Assembly: GCA_934875375.1 (NCBI GenBank) | Contig: CAKXHL010000008.1 | Span: forward strand, 1-64,000 | DNA length: 64,000 nucleotides | Direction of reading: 5' to 3' | DNA from: an uncultured bacterium | GTDB taxonomy: Bacteria > Bacillota > Clostridia > Oscillospirales > Ruminococcaceae | In this document: positions 8,553-18,013 of the stretch, piece after piece | How positions within the stretch are numbered: the stretch's first letter is position 1 | How the letters are laid out: every line of letters starts with the position of its first letter | Position numbers and translations under genes: made by a program | Notes under the pieces: model-generated | Database searches by the model: none | The model's input: the letters and a program-made list of their open reading frames with translations, nothing else | Told to the model about the DNA's origin: nothing

Positions 8553-9332
8553 ATGGCGAAAGTAACCCTGCTGGCCTATACGCCAGAACCGGAAAAGCTG
8601 GTTGCTGCAGCGGCAAAGCTGTGTTACAGTTCCAGCAGCCCCCAAACCCTGATGGACGGTTTGACGCCGGAGAAAACGGAAAGTTTTTTGGAAATGCTCC
8701 AGACCATCGGGCATGAAAGCCCGGTTGAACACGTATCTTTTACCTTTGGCATTGAGGGCGTTTCCCGTTCGCTGCTGGCGCAGATTACCCGACACCGCAT
8801 TGCTTCTTACAGCGTGCAAAGTCAGCGCTATGTCCGTGAGAAAGATTTTCAATATGTCACTCCTCCAGAGATCGCTGCCATTCCCGAAGCACTGGAATTA
8901 TATGAGCAGACCATGGCGCAAATTGGCGAAAGTTATGATCGCTTGGCTGCTATGCTCAAACAAAAGCATACCGGAACGCTTATGGCTGAGGGGCTGGATG
9001 AAAAGGCTGCTGCCCGTAAAGCCGAAAAAATGGCGATTGAGGATGCCCGTTTTGTTCTGCCCAATGCTTGCGACACCCAAATGGTAGTAACCATGAACGC
9101 CCGCAGCCTGCTTAACTTTTTTCGGCATCGCTGCTGCAACCGGGCTCAGTGGGAAATCCGAGAGGTAGCCTATCAGATGCTGTCTTTGGTATATGAGGTA
9201 GCGCCAACGCTGTTCCAAAATGCCGGTGCGCCCTGCATCCGAGGAAATTGCCCGGAAGGGAAAATGAGCTGTGGTCATCCGGATGAGGTACGGGCGTATG
9301 ACGCCATGAGAAAGGGGAAAGCTACCAGATGA
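8553..9332 (+). CDS. thyX: Flavin-dependent thymidylate synthase ThyX
   Basis: A 259-residue FAD enzyme that makes dTMP from dUMP using methylenetetrahydrofolate as the carbon donor and NADPH as the reductant. The diagnostic RHRxxSxxxxSxR motif is intact at residues 80-92 (RHRIASYSVQSQR). The C-terminal region has a second arginine-rich segment (NFFRHRCCNRAQWEIR) for substrate binding. Unlike ThyA, ThyX leaves tetrahydrofolate rather than dihydrofolate. The stop overlaps the start of tmk by four bases (ATGA), so the next two steps of dTTP supply are translationally coupled. Confidence 0.96.
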   Translation: MAKVTLLAYTPEPEKLVAAAAKLCYSSSSPQTLMDGLTPEKTESFLEMLQTIGHESPVEHVSFTFGIEGVSRSLLAQITRHRIASYSVQSQRYVREKDFQYVTPPEIAAIPEALELYEQTMAQIGESYDRLAAMLKQKHTGTLMAEGLDEKAAARKAEKMAIEDARFVLPNACDTQMVVTMNARSLLNFFRHRCCNRAQWEIREVAYQMLSLVYEVAPTLFQNAGAPCIRGNCPEGKMSCGHPDEVRAYDAMRKGKATR

Positions 9333-10003
9333 AACTGATTGTCATCGAGGGGCTGGACGGAAGCGGAAAAGCAACGCAAACGGCGATTTTGGCCCAACAG
9401 CTGCAAAAACGGGGAATCCCGGTAAAAACGGTGTCGTTTCCCGATTATGAAAAACCGTGGTCCTGTCTGGTACGGATGTACCTGGACGGGGAGTTTGGCA
9501 GCCGCCCGGAGGACGTAAGCGCTTATGCGGCATCCAGTTTTTTTGCCATGGACCGTTTTGCCAGTTACCGGACTGGATGGCAAAAGGACTATGAAGCAGG
9601 AACCGTAATTCTCTGTGACCGGTATGTGGGGTCTAATGCCATTCATCAGTCAGTGAAGCTTCCGCGGGAAGAATGGAGCGGGTTTCTAGACTGGCTGTTC
9701 GATTTTGAATATAAAAAGCTGGGACTGCCACAGCCTTCGGCAACGGTATATTTAAAAATGCACCCCAATACCTCGAAAAACCTGTTGTCTCAGCGTTATG
9801 GCGGAGACGAGGAAAAAAGAGATATCCATGAAAAAAATCTCCAATATCTGCTTCGCTGCCATGAAGCCGCGGGTTATGTGGCAGATCAATGCGGCTGGCG
9901 TGTAGTGGAATGCTGTGATGGGAAGAATCTGTTGTCGCGGGAAGAAGTTTCTCATCAGGTAGAAGCTGCATTGTCTGATTTACTCAGAACTTTGTCGTTT
10001 TGA
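9329..10003 (+). CDS. tmk: Thymidylate kinase
   Basis: A 224-residue kinase that phosphorylates dTMP to dTDP. The P-loop GLDGSGKAT is at 8-16, and DRYVGSNAIHQS (about residues 99-110) is the family's DRY motif. A lid region follows near SQRYGGDEEKRD. It is slightly longer than typical bacterial Tmk (about 210) but not unusual. It overlaps thyX by four bases. Confidence 0.94.
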   Translation: MKLIVIEGLDGSGKATQTAILAQQLQKRGIPVKTVSFPDYEKPWSCLVRMYLDGEFGSRPEDVSAYAASSFFAMDRFASYRTGWQKDYEAGTVILCDRYVGSNAIHQSVKLPREEWSGFLDWLFDFEYKKLGLPQPSATVYLKMHPNTSKNLLSQRYGGDEEKRDIHEKNLQYLLRCHEAAGYVADQCGWRVVECCDGKNLLSREEVSHQVEAALSDLLRTLSF

Positions 10004-10072
10004 CTGGACAAAACGGGATTAGATAAGGTAAAATAACAAGATAAACAAATGATTAGAAATGGGGGATTGAAG

Positions 10073-10609
10073 ATGGTCTATGTGTTTTTGGCACAGGGCT
10101 TTGAAGAAATTGAGGCACTGGCGGTAGTGGATATTCTGCGCCGTGCAGAATTGGAAGTGAAAACAGTGGGAGTTACCGGTGAGATCGTCGGCGGTTCCCA
10201 CGGAATTGTTGTAGCCTGTGATACCGTAGAAGGGGTTATTGATCCTTCTGCGGCGGAACTGATTGTGCTGCCTGGCGGAATCCCCGGAACCTTAAACTTA
10301 GAAAAGTCTGCCGTAGTAAAAGAGGCGATCCGCAGCGCCATGGAGGATAACCGCTATATCGGTGCCATTTGCGCCGCCCCATCGATTTTGGGACATATGG
10401 GGTATTTGGATGAGCGGGAAATTACCTGTTATCCGGGATTCGAATCTCAAATGCCCAAAGCTTACTATACCGGTGAGCAGGTGGTGGTTTCGGATAACAT
10501 CATTATGGGTAAAGGGGCCGGCGCCGCAGTAGATTTTGCGCTGAAATTGGTGGAAGTGATGGTATCGCCCGCCCGCGCCAAAGCGCTGAGAGAGTCAATG
10601 CAATGCTAA
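10073..10609 (+). CDS. DJ-1/PfpI family protein (YajL/ThiJ-like)
   Basis: A 178-residue single-domain protein of the DJ-1 group. The nucleophile cysteine sits in GAICAAPSILG (about residues 102-112), and the glutamate of GFEEIEA near residue 13 matches the conserved acid partner. Relatives have been described as chaperones, deglycases or glyoxalases; the activity here cannot be told from sequence. The ATG at 10073 follows GGGGGATTG; an upstream ATG at 10049 lacks a ribosome-binding site. The end overlaps the next gene by seven bases. Confidence 0.88.
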   Translation: MVYVFLAQGFEEIEALAVVDILRRAELEVKTVGVTGEIVGGSHGIVVACDTVEGVIDPSAAELIVLPGGIPGTLNLEKSAVVKEAIRSAMEDNRYIGAICAAPSILGHMGYLDEREITCYPGFESQMPKAYYTGEQVVVSDNIIMGKGAGAAVDFALKLVEVMVSPARAKALRESMQC

Positions 10610-11205
10610 AGAAAGATATCCGGGTGCAGAAAAATGAGCTGCGCGATAAAATGAAGCGATTCCGCCGAGAAATGCCGCCCTTGGTCAAACAGAAAAAGGA
10701 TATGGCAATCCGCCGGGGCGTGCAGTCTCTTAAGCAGTATCAAGCCTGTCAAACACTTTTGACCTTTGTATCTACCGACATTGAGGTGGACACGCGGGGC
10801 TTGATTGGCCAAGCATTGCGTGACGGCAAAAGGGTGGCGGTTCCTTATTGCGTGGATGGAACACGACAGATGGATTTTTATTATATCCAATCAATGAAAG
10901 ACCTTGCTCCCCGCACTTTTGGTGTGTTAGAGCCGTTGGTGGAGAGATGTCAAAAGTGGTCAGATGATCAAAACAGCATCTGCCTTGTGCCAGGACTTGC
11001 TTTTGATCGGCATGGGTTTCGCCTCGGTTATGGAAAGGGATATTATGACCGTTTTTTATCCGGCTACACCGGATTTAAAATCGGTATTGTATATGAAGGA
11101 TGTCTTTGCCAGCGTTTGCCGCATGGTTATTATGACCTACCGGTGGATTTGTTGATTACGGAAAAGAGAAGAAAAAAACCCCTGTTTTTGCCGCCTAAAC
11201 GGTAA
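10603..11205 (+). CDS. fthC: 5-formyltetrahydrofolate cyclo-ligase
   Basis: A 200-residue enzyme converting 5-formyltetrahydrofolate to 5,10-methenyltetrahydrofolate with ATP. The signature GFRLGYGKGYYDRFL (about residues 142-156) carries the ATP-binding glycines, and VPGLAFD precedes it. Its place after thyX and tmk makes sense, because ThyX draws on the same one-carbon folate pool. The start overlaps the DJ-1 gene by seven bases, implying coupled translation. Confidence 0.92.
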   Translation: MLKKDIRVQKNELRDKMKRFRREMPPLVKQKKDMAIRRGVQSLKQYQACQTLLTFVSTDIEVDTRGLIGQALRDGKRVAVPYCVDGTRQMDFYYIQSMKDLAPRTFGVLEPLVERCQKWSDDQNSICLVPGLAFDRHGFRLGYGKGYYDRFLSGYTGFKIGIVYEGCLCQRLPHGYYDLPVDLLITEKRRKKPLFLPPKR

Positions 11206-11315
11206 AGCAAGTAAAATTGCCCGGTTTGCAGAAAATATGGCCTTTGGCAGGATGAAAGCCCTGCCGAGCAAAAGATGTGGATTTTTCAGTAAGGTAAGGC
11301 CAAAGGGAGGAACCA

Positions 11316-13007
11316 ATGAACGAAAAGAACGAACAGGATATTTTTAAGGATTTGATCGATAGCATCCATGTGGAGGATAATGCCGACCTTGAAAGACAGG
11401 AACCGGTGCAGGTTCCAATACAGCGCTCCAACCCGCCCGAAGCAGCGAATCAAGTCCAGAAGGATGCGCCTTCCGATCCTTTGAAAAATGCGCCAGATCC
11501 CCAAAAAGTTCCGGTGCGGCGTACTGATAGCGTGGACGAAGAGGAACTACCCCGATGGCTGACGGAGAAAAGACGTCCGGCGCAGGATGCTGGATTGCCC
11601 CATCCTGCCGTATCCGGCGGTGCGCGTGTTTCCAATGGAATGTCATTAGCACCGGATGATCGGGATCGGACAAATGCCGCGAAAAAAACAGCGGCCGCGA
11701 TTGGAGAGAGACAAATTCCTGCAGATCGTACGGACGTTTCTTATGGAGAAGCGCAAGACCCGTCAAGCGAGGGGCTTCAGGTAAATATTTCTCAGCAGGA
11801 TTATGAACGTCCCTCTGCTTCGTTGCCGGAAAAGGATGAGCAAAAACGGCCGCCGCAGCCGGCACCAGTTTCTGGCAAAAAGAAAGCCAAAAAGAAGATA
11901 AAAAAACAATACCGCGTGGGCCGCGCGCTTTTGTTGACACTGTTGTTTTTGGCACTGAGCGTATGCCTTGCGTTTTTTGCGATCCATGCGTTTGAGGATC
12001 TTACTGCGGTAACTTTGTTTGGCGGCGACAATACAACGGAACAGCAGATGACAGTAGACATTCCGGAAGGTGCTTCCACCAGTGAAATTGCGCGGATTTT
12101 GAAAAAAAGCGGTGTGATTACGGAACCCTTTGCTTTCCGTTTATATGTGATGTTCAAACAGGAAGATGGGTTTCAAAGCGGCGAATATATCATGACTGAT
12201 AAAATGGATTATGATTCAATTATTTATGCGTTACAGGCCGGAACCGAACGGACAGATGTAGTGGAAATCATGTTCCCTGAAGGATCTACTTCGGTAGACA
12301 TCGCCAAAAAATTGGAGGAGCAGGGCGTCTGTTCCGCCAGTGAGTTTTTGGCGGCGCTCAATGGTGACGGATACAATTATACGTTTGTGGACAATATTCC
12401 GCAGAACGACCTTCGATTTTATAAGCTGGAGGGATATCTGTTCCCAAACACACATCAGTTCTTTGTAGGTGAGAGCGTGGATTCGGTTATCAACCGTTTC
12501 TTAAAGGATTTTAATTTACAGATTACCGATGGGATGCGCACTCGCATGAATGAACTGAATCTCACGCTGGATCAAACACTGATTTTAGCTTCTATCATCC
12601 AGAAAGAGGCCAGCGATCCCGATGAAATGAAAAATGTTTCGGAAGTGTTCCACAACCGTCTGCGCAATTCGGATCATTATCCGAACCTGCAGTCAGATCC
12701 AACGATCTTTTATGTGGAGCGGGTCATTAAAAAGAATATCGGCATGACTAATCAGGCTATGTATGACGCATATAACACCTACGTCTGCAACGGCCTGCCA
12801 GTAGGGCCGATTTGTAATCCCGGTTTGGATGCGATTGAAGCAGCGCTGTATCCGGCACAGCATGAACAGACCTATTATTACTTTGTCACCGATAATGCCG
12901 GCACCTACTATTATGCTGAAACGTTAGAGCAGCATGACGCCAATATTGCACAGGCAGACCGAGTCAATGCAGAATTAAAGAAGAATTCTTCTTCTACGGC
13001 CGGCTAA
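11316..13007 (+). CDS. mltG: Endolytic transglycosylase MltG (YceG-like)
   Basis: A 563-residue membrane protein that cuts nascent glycan strands and so sets their length. It has an unusually long, charged and proline-rich cytoplasmic region (residues 1-195), one membrane segment (about 203-222), then an extracellular LysM-like part and the YceG domain. The catalytic glutamate is in LASIIQKEAS, and LQSDPTIFY and NGLPVGPICNPGL are conserved family segments. The ATG at 11316 follows GGGAGGAACC. In Clostridia the gene is often linked to a U32 peptidase-like gene, as here. Confidence 0.93.
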   Translation: MNEKNEQDIFKDLIDSIHVEDNADLERQEPVQVPIQRSNPPEAANQVQKDAPSDPLKNAPDPQKVPVRRTDSVDEEELPRWLTEKRRPAQDAGLPHPAVSGGARVSNGMSLAPDDRDRTNAAKKTAAAIGERQIPADRTDVSYGEAQDPSSEGLQVNISQQDYERPSASLPEKDEQKRPPQPAPVSGKKKAKKKIKKQYRVGRALLLTLLFLALSVCLAFFAIHAFEDLTAVTLFGGDNTTEQQMTVDIPEGASTSEIARILKKSGVITEPFAFRLYVMFKQEDGFQSGEYIMTDKMDYDSIIYALQAGTERTDVVEIMFPEGSTSVDIAKKLEEQGVCSASEFLAALNGDGYNYTFVDNIPQNDLRFYKLEGYLFPNTHQFFVGESVDSVINRFLKDFNLQITDGMRTRMNELNLTLDQTLILASIIQKEASDPDEMKNVSEVFHNRLRNSDHYPNLQSDPTIFYVERVIKKNIGMTNQAMYDAYNTYVCNGLPVGPICNPGLDAIEAALYPAQHEQTYYYFVTDNAGTYYYAETLEQHDANIAQADRVNAELKKNSSSTAG

Positions 13008-13019
13008 GATAAGAAGAAC

Positions 13020-13051
13020 CAAACAGTCACCGGTTTTCCGGTGACTGTTTG
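13020..13051 (+). terminator. Hairpin after mltG
   Basis: CAAACAGTCACCGG and CCGGTGACTGTTTG pair around TTTT. The following sequence is not T-rich, so termination may be partial. Confidence 0.6.
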
Positions 13052-13089
13052 TGTGAGGGTATAAGGTTCCAAAAAGAAAGGTGGCCGTT

Positions 13090-14328
13090 ATGGCAAATTG
13101 GAAACAGCCGGAGGTCTTGGCACCTGCGGGGGATTTTGAGCGGCTGTCTGCAGCGGTTCAGTATGGTGCGGATGCAGTTTATTTAGGCGGCAAGGACTTT
13201 GGTATGCGTGCATCGCCGATGAATTTTACGGAGGAAGAACTGGTGTGCGCTGTTGATTTTTGCCACCGGCGGGGAGTGAAAGTGTATGTCACCTGTAATA
13301 TCCTGCCGCGTGAAGAGGATCTTGCCGGTCTGCCCGCCTACCTCCATTTTCTCGACGATGCAGGTGTGGATGCTCTCATCGTAGCGGATATTGGCGTAAT
13401 GCTGCTTTGCCGCAGGGAAATCCCGAAAATGGAATTGCACATGTCCACCCAGACGGGTGTAGTGAATCACCTGACGGCGATGGAGCTTTACCGGATGGGG
13501 GTCAAACGGGTTGTGCTGGCCCGGGAATTGGGCTTGGATGAGATTCGGCAGATCCGGCAAAATACGCCGCCGGAACTAGAGATAGAAACTTTTGTCCACG
13601 GGGCTATGTGCATGTCCTTTTCGGGCCGGTGCGTGTTGTCCAACTATCTGGCCGGGCGGGATGCTAACCGCGGCGAATGTGCCCAACCCTGCCGCTGGAG
13701 CTATCATTTGGTGGAAGAAAAACGGCCGGGAGAGTTTTTCCCGGTTTTAGAAGAAGAAGACGGAACCTATATTCTGAATGCAAAGGACCTTTGCATGATT
13801 GAGTATCTGGATCAGCTGGTTGAAGCGGGCGTAAGCAGTTTTAAAATTGAGGGACGGGCAAAATCCTTTTATTATGTGGCTACGATTACCAACGCTTACC
13901 GCTGTGCTGTAGACTTACTGAAAAAAGATCCAGCCCATTACCGCTTACCTGGTTGGCTGCTGGAAGAGACGAAGAAAGTCAGCCATCGGCAGTATTGCAC
14001 GGGGTTTTATTTTGGCCGCCCCGAAAATGGCCAGTATTATGAAAGCGGCGGCTATATCCGCGATTATGATGTTGCAGCTGTGGTACAAGGATGGTCGGAC
14101 AACATGCTGTTTTGTACCCAGAGAAACCGGTTTTTCCCGGGCGATATTCTGGAGGTGCTTTCTCCTGGTCTGCCGCCGGAAAATTTGACGGTTTCCGCAA
14201 TTTTTGACGAGAAAGGACAATCACTGGATGCGGCGCGCCATCCGATGCAGTTGCTGAGAATTCCGTGTGAAAAAATGATTGCCAAAGGGACAATCCTACG
14301 GCGGCAGCAAAAAGGAAGGACCGCCTGA
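13090..14328 (+). CDS. U32 family peptidase-like protein (TrhP/YrrO type)
   Basis: A 412-residue protein of the U32 group. VLAPAGDFERL opens a TIM-barrel, and the cysteine-rich segment CMSFSGRC...GRDANRGECAQPCRW (about 176-205) is the family hallmark and may hold an iron-sulfur cluster. Members once called collagenases (YrrO, TrhP) are now linked to prephenate-dependent hydroxylation of wobble uridine in tRNA. This gene matches that subgroup by its FKIEGR motif, but the subgroup call is inference. ATG at 13090 follows GAAAGGTGG; a GTG at 13081 would overlap that site. Confidence 0.88.
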   Translation: MANWKQPEVLAPAGDFERLSAAVQYGADAVYLGGKDFGMRASPMNFTEEELVCAVDFCHRRGVKVYVTCNILPREEDLAGLPAYLHFLDDAGVDALIVADIGVMLLCRREIPKMELHMSTQTGVVNHLTAMELYRMGVKRVVLARELGLDEIRQIRQNTPPELEIETFVHGAMCMSFSGRCVLSNYLAGRDANRGECAQPCRWSYHLVEEKRPGEFFPVLEEEDGTYILNAKDLCMIEYLDQLVEAGVSSFKIEGRAKSFYYVATITNAYRCAVDLLKKDPAHYRLPGWLLEETKKVSHRQYCTGFYFGRPENGQYYESGGYIRDYDVAAVVQGWSDNMLFCTQRNRFFPGDILEVLSPGLPPENLTVSAIFDEKGQSLDAARHPMQLLRIPCEKMIAKGTILRRQQKGRTA

Positions 14329-14503
14329 TTCGTAGGATAAAGCTTGTTTTTCCACTAAAAGTGTTGCTTTTCATCGTTGAAATCGCATAGCTTGGGGAAA
14401 ATATTTTGTTTAATCCACACAAACAAGATGGTTTTTGCTTTGCTCTTGTTTATCCAACAAGCAGAAATTTGCAGAAAAAACTGTAAACTTCCACCGGGAT
14501 GCG

Positions 14504-14531
14504 TTGACGAACCGTGTTGCTGTGTTATAAT
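14504..14531 (+). promoter_or_regulatory. Promoter of the HPr gene
   Basis: TTGACG, 16 bases, TATAAT, 84 bases before the HPr start. The remainder of the 14329-14615 gap shows nothing recognisable. Confidence 0.8.
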
Positions 14532-14615
14532 AATAGACAGTTTGGTTGTCCCATAAAGAATTGTTTAGAAGAAGCAAAGTAGAATTCAAGATGAAGAAGC
14601 AGGAGAGTTGTAGTA

Positions 14616-14879
14616 ATGTTTGTAAAAGATGTTCAGGTTCAGAATCAGGTAGGTTTGCACGCCCGCCCCGCGACGTTCTTTATCCAGAAAGCAAATGAGT
14701 TTAAGTCCTCCATTTGGGTGGAGAAGGATGAGCGCCGCGTAAATGCAAAAAGTCTGCTTGGCGTTCTTTCTCTGGGAATTGTAGGTGGAACTACCATCCG
14801 CATTATTGCCGACGGTGCTGATGAAGAACAGGCGGTCAGCGGATTGGTAAAACTGGTTGAGTCCGGTTTCGCCGAGTAA
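14616..14879 (+). CDS. ptsH: Phosphocarrier protein HPr
   Basis: An 87-residue HPr. GLHARPAT carries the phosphorylatable His15, and NAKSLLGVLSL carries the regulatory Ser46, so the protein could both pass phosphate in the sugar PTS and act with CcpA in catabolite control. It is a single gene here with its own promoter and terminator; enzyme I (ptsI) is not adjacent. A second HPr-like protein without the histidine lies at 57325-57555. Confidence 0.95.
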   Translation: MFVKDVQVQNQVGLHARPATFFIQKANEFKSSIWVEKDERRVNAKSLLGVLSLGIVGGTTIRIIADGADEEQAVSGLVKLVESGFAE

Positions 14880-14893
14880 TTACACAGCATCAT

Positions 14894-14930
14894 GAAAAGC
14901 CTCCCGAGCAACTGCACGGCGGGGCTTTTT
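14894..14930 (+). terminator. Terminator after HPr
   Basis: AAAAGCCTCCCG pairs imperfectly with CGGCGGGGCTTTT and is followed by a T run, just upstream of uvrC. Confidence 0.75.
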
Positions 14931-14957
14931 CCTGTTTTACTGAAAGGAGGGGCTCAA

Positions 14958-16793
14958 ATGAACAATCCGAGGTTGGAATACCTGCGGGAAAAGGTGCGCC
15001 GGTTGCCAAAAGAACCAGGCGTTTACTTGATGCGGGATAAAAGCGGCAAGATTATTTATATTGGAAAGGCCAAAGCACTGCGCAACCGGGTATCCAGCTA
15101 TTTCCGCAGTGTGGAAAAACATCTGGAAAAAGTCTATAAAATGGTAGAAAATGTCTATGATTTTGAGACGATTGTCACTGACAGTGAATTCGAAGCATTG
15201 GTACTGGAATGCAGCCTTATTAAACAGTACACTCCGAAATATAATATCCTGCTAAAAGACGATAAGGGATATTCTTATATCAAAGTAACACCTCCTCCAT
15301 TCAGCCGTATTCAGGCGGTTTTGCAAAAGCAGGAGAATGACGGATGTATCTATCTGGGGCCTTATATGTCCTCTTACGTGGTCAAACAGACGGTGGATGA
15401 GACCAATAAGGTGTTTATGCTGCCCACCTGCAGTCGCAAATTTCCTCAGGAATTCCGCAAAGGACGGCCCTGCCTGAATTTCCATATCAAACAATGTGTC
15501 GGCCTTTGTCGAGGCAGGATTGATGAGGCGGAATATGCTGCCCGCCTGGAAGAAGCATTGGATTTCATCCGAGGTGGCTCAGCTCGTGCGCTGGAAAGAC
15601 TGAAAGAACAGATGCTGCGTGCCAGTGAAAATTTGGACTTTGAAAAGGCAGCGCAGTATCGGGACAGGATTCAAGCGATTGAGCGCATTACAGATCGGCA
15701 GAAGGTGGTCAGCTCCAAAGCGGCGGACGCGGACATTGTGGCTTTTACCCAGAGCGATTCCGCCACTGCAGCGGTCGTTTTGCTGTTCCGGAACCACCGG
15801 TTGGTAGATAAAAAAGATTTTGTATTTTATGAAAGTGGCGATCTATCTGCTTTTCGCCGGGAGTTTTTACTGGGGTACTATCGTGAGGATATCCCGCGTG
15901 TGATAGAGGTAGACGGGGATTTTGAAGATCGGGAACTGACCGAGGCGTATTTTTCACAAAAAATGGGGCACAAAATTACCATTACAGTGCCGCAGCGGGG
16001 TGAGCAGGCAAAACTGGTGGAGATGGCCCGCAATAATGCTTCCCAACGCCTTTCCCACGAAGTATCCCGCACTGGACGGGAACTTTCCGCATTGGATGAA
16101 CTAGCCCGGTTATTAGGCCTTGGAGCGCCACCGGCATACATTGAAGCGTACGATATTTCCAATATTGGCGCCGGCACCATTGTTGGCGGTATGGTGGTGT
16201 TTGAAGGCGGACGCCCTCAAAAAAAATATTACCGCAAATTCAAGATGAAAACCCAGCTGACTCCAGACGATTATGCCAGTATGCGGGAAATGCTTTCCCG
16301 ACGATTTGCCCGATATAAAGAGGAAAAATCTTCCGGCGAAGGATTTGGCCGTCTGCCGGATCTGATTCTTCTGGATGGCGGCAAGGGCCATGTAGCGGCG
16401 ATTCAGCCGCTGCTGGAGGAATTGGGCATCACCGTACCGGTGTTCGGAATGGTAAAGGATGACCGGCACCGGACCCGTGCCATTGCCAAAGACGGCGGTG
16501 AAATCGCGATCAACGCCAATAAAAACGCGTTTTCGCTGATTACCCGAATTCAGGATGAAGTACATCGCTACACCATTGATTTTTCCCGCAAAAGTCATCG
16601 AAAAAGTGGGATGGAATTGGCTATGACCTCAGTGGAAGGGATCGGACCGGCGAGAGCGAAAGCGTTGTTTACGGCGTTTAAAACGCAAAAAGCGATGCGG
16701 GAGGCAACGGTGGAGGAATTGGCAGCGGTTAAGGGAATGACATCTGCCTGTGCTCAGCGTCTGTATGATTGGCTGCACGCCGATGAAGAATAA
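14958..16793 (+). CDS. uvrC: Excinuclease ABC subunit C
   Basis: A 611-residue nucleotide excision repair nuclease that makes both incisions around DNA damage. The GIY-YIG domain is at the N-terminus (GVYLMRDKSGKIIYIGKA), a UVR domain binding UvrB lies near residues 205-235 (NLDFEKAAQYRD), the RNase H-like endonuclease domain begins at EAYDISNIGAG, and helix-hairpin-helix motifs (SVEGIGPARAKAL) end the protein. The ATG at 14958 follows AAAGGAGG; earlier in-frame codons overlap the preceding terminator. uvrA and uvrB are not in the window. Confidence 0.97.
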   Translation: MNNPRLEYLREKVRRLPKEPGVYLMRDKSGKIIYIGKAKALRNRVSSYFRSVEKHLEKVYKMVENVYDFETIVTDSEFEALVLECSLIKQYTPKYNILLKDDKGYSYIKVTPPPFSRIQAVLQKQENDGCIYLGPYMSSYVVKQTVDETNKVFMLPTCSRKFPQEFRKGRPCLNFHIKQCVGLCRGRIDEAEYAARLEEALDFIRGGSARALERLKEQMLRASENLDFEKAAQYRDRIQAIERITDRQKVVSSKAADADIVAFTQSDSATAAVVLLFRNHRLVDKKDFVFYESGDLSAFRREFLLGYYREDIPRVIEVDGDFEDRELTEAYFSQKMGHKITITVPQRGEQAKLVEMARNNASQRLSHEVSRTGRELSALDELARLLGLGAPPAYIEAYDISNIGAGTIVGGMVVFEGGRPQKKYYRKFKMKTQLTPDDYASMREMLSRRFARYKEEKSSGEGFGRLPDLILLDGGKGHVAAIQPLLEELGITVPVFGMVKDDRHRTRAIAKDGGEIAINANKNAFSLITRIQDEVHRYTIDFSRKSHRKSGMELAMTSVEGIGPARAKALFTAFKTQKAMREATVEELAAVKGMTSACAQRLYDWLHADEE

Positions 16794-16807
16794 CAGGGCT
16801 TTGGATA

Positions 16808-16836
16808 TTGACATCCGATGGATTTTGCCCCATAAT
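16808..16836 (+). promoter_or_regulatory. Promoter before rsmD
   Basis: TTGACA, 17 bases, CATAAT, 67 bases before rsmD. Confidence 0.65.
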
Positions 16837-16902
16837 AACCGTATGTAGATCATGGAGAAATAGGAAGATTCTGATCGAAACGGCGCATAATGGAGGAGAA
16901 AA

Positions 16903-17448
16903 ATGAGGATCATTACCGGTTCCGCCCGCGGACGCAGGCTGACAGCTCCGGAAGGGACAGATGTCCGCCCCACAGCGGAAGTGACCAAAGAGGCCGTATT
17001 TTCCGCCATTCATTTCGAGGTGGAAGGCGCACGAATGTTGGATTTGTTTGCCGGTACCGGTCAGATGGGGCTGGAGGCGATCAGCCGCGGCGCCAAATCG
17101 GTAACCTTTGTGGAAAGTGGTCGGCCTTCGCTGGAAGCACTGCGTGCCAACATTGCGGCATGCGGTTTTACAGAACAATGCAAGGTGTTCGCTATGGATG
17201 CCCTTCGTTTTTTAAAAATCGGCGGCGGAGAATATGACGTTGCTTTTATTGACCCGCCTTATAATCAAGGATTGGCTCAGGCTGCGCTCCCATTGGTAGC
17301 CCAGCAGATGGCTCCTGGCGGAGTGATCCTGTGCGAGACTGACCGGCATGAAGAAATGCCGCAGGAAGTGGGAAATTTTCGGTTAATTAAGACCCGCCGG
17401 TATGGCAAAGCGATGATCCATACCTATCGGATCCCAGAAGAGGAGTAG
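16903..17448 (+). CDS. rsmD: 16S rRNA (guanine(966)-N2)-methyltransferase RsmD
   Basis: A 181-residue SAM-dependent methyltransferase that modifies G966 of 16S rRNA. RIITGSARGRRL opens the protein, DLFAGTGQMGLEA is the SAM-binding motif I, and FIDPPYNQG contains the catalytic DPPY. The gene is seven bases before coaD, the usual rsmD-coaD pair of Gram-positive bacteria. ATG at 16903 follows TGGAGGAG. Confidence 0.95.
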   Translation: MRIITGSARGRRLTAPEGTDVRPTAEVTKEAVFSAIHFEVEGARMLDLFAGTGQMGLEAISRGAKSVTFVESGRPSLEALRANIAACGFTEQCKVFAMDALRFLKIGGGEYDVAFIDPPYNQGLAQAALPLVAQQMAPGGVILCETDRHEEMPQEVGNFRLIKTRRYGKAMIHTYRIPEEE

Positions 17449-17454
17449 CAGCAG

Positions 17455-17943
17455 ATGAGGATTGCGGTTTGTCCTGGCAGTTTTGATCCAGTGACCAAGG
17501 GACATCTGGATATCGTGACACGGGCTTCAAAATTGTTTGACAGAGTAATTGTTTTGGTGGTAATCAACGCCGCGAAAAAACCGAATTTTACGCCGGAAGA
17601 ACGGGCACAGATGATTCGGGAGGTTATTGGGAACAGTTTGCCCAACGTGGAAGTGGATACCTTTTCCGGCTTGTTGGCCGATTATGTCCGGGACGTAGGA
17701 GCAGTAGCGATTGTCAAAGGCCTGCGGGCGGTATCAGACTTTGAATATGAATTTCAGATGGCGTTAGCCAATAAAAAACTCAATCCCACGTCGGATACGG
17801 TGTTTCTGACTACGGCCTCGCAAAATATGTATTTGAGTTCCAGCTTGGTCAAGCAGATTGCCCAGTTTGGCGGAGACATTTCCGATTTTCTGCCACCGCA
17901 AATTGTGGATCGAGTCGCCAGCCGGCTGTGTAAAAAAGAATAA
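17455..17943 (+). CDS. coaD: Phosphopantetheine adenylyltransferase
   Basis: A 162-residue enzyme of coenzyme A synthesis that joins 4'-phosphopantetheine to AMP to give dephospho-CoA. PGSFDPVTKGHLDI (residues 8-21) contains the HxGH-like T/HxGH nucleotide site, and YLSSSLVKQIA matches the second conserved site. Length is typical. It is co-transcribed with rsmD. Confidence 0.96.
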   Translation: MRIAVCPGSFDPVTKGHLDIVTRASKLFDRVIVLVVINAAKKPNFTPEERAQMIREVIGNSLPNVEVDTFSGLLADYVRDVGAVAIVKGLRAVSDFEYEFQMALANKKLNPTSDTVFLTTASQNMYLSSSLVKQIAQFGGDISDFLPPQIVDRVASRLCKKE

Positions 17944-18013
17944 TTCACATTGTTTTGGCTGGTACAAGCTGGCTTTGTTGTAAAAAATCGTAGTTTCAGG
18001 GAGGGCTTATACG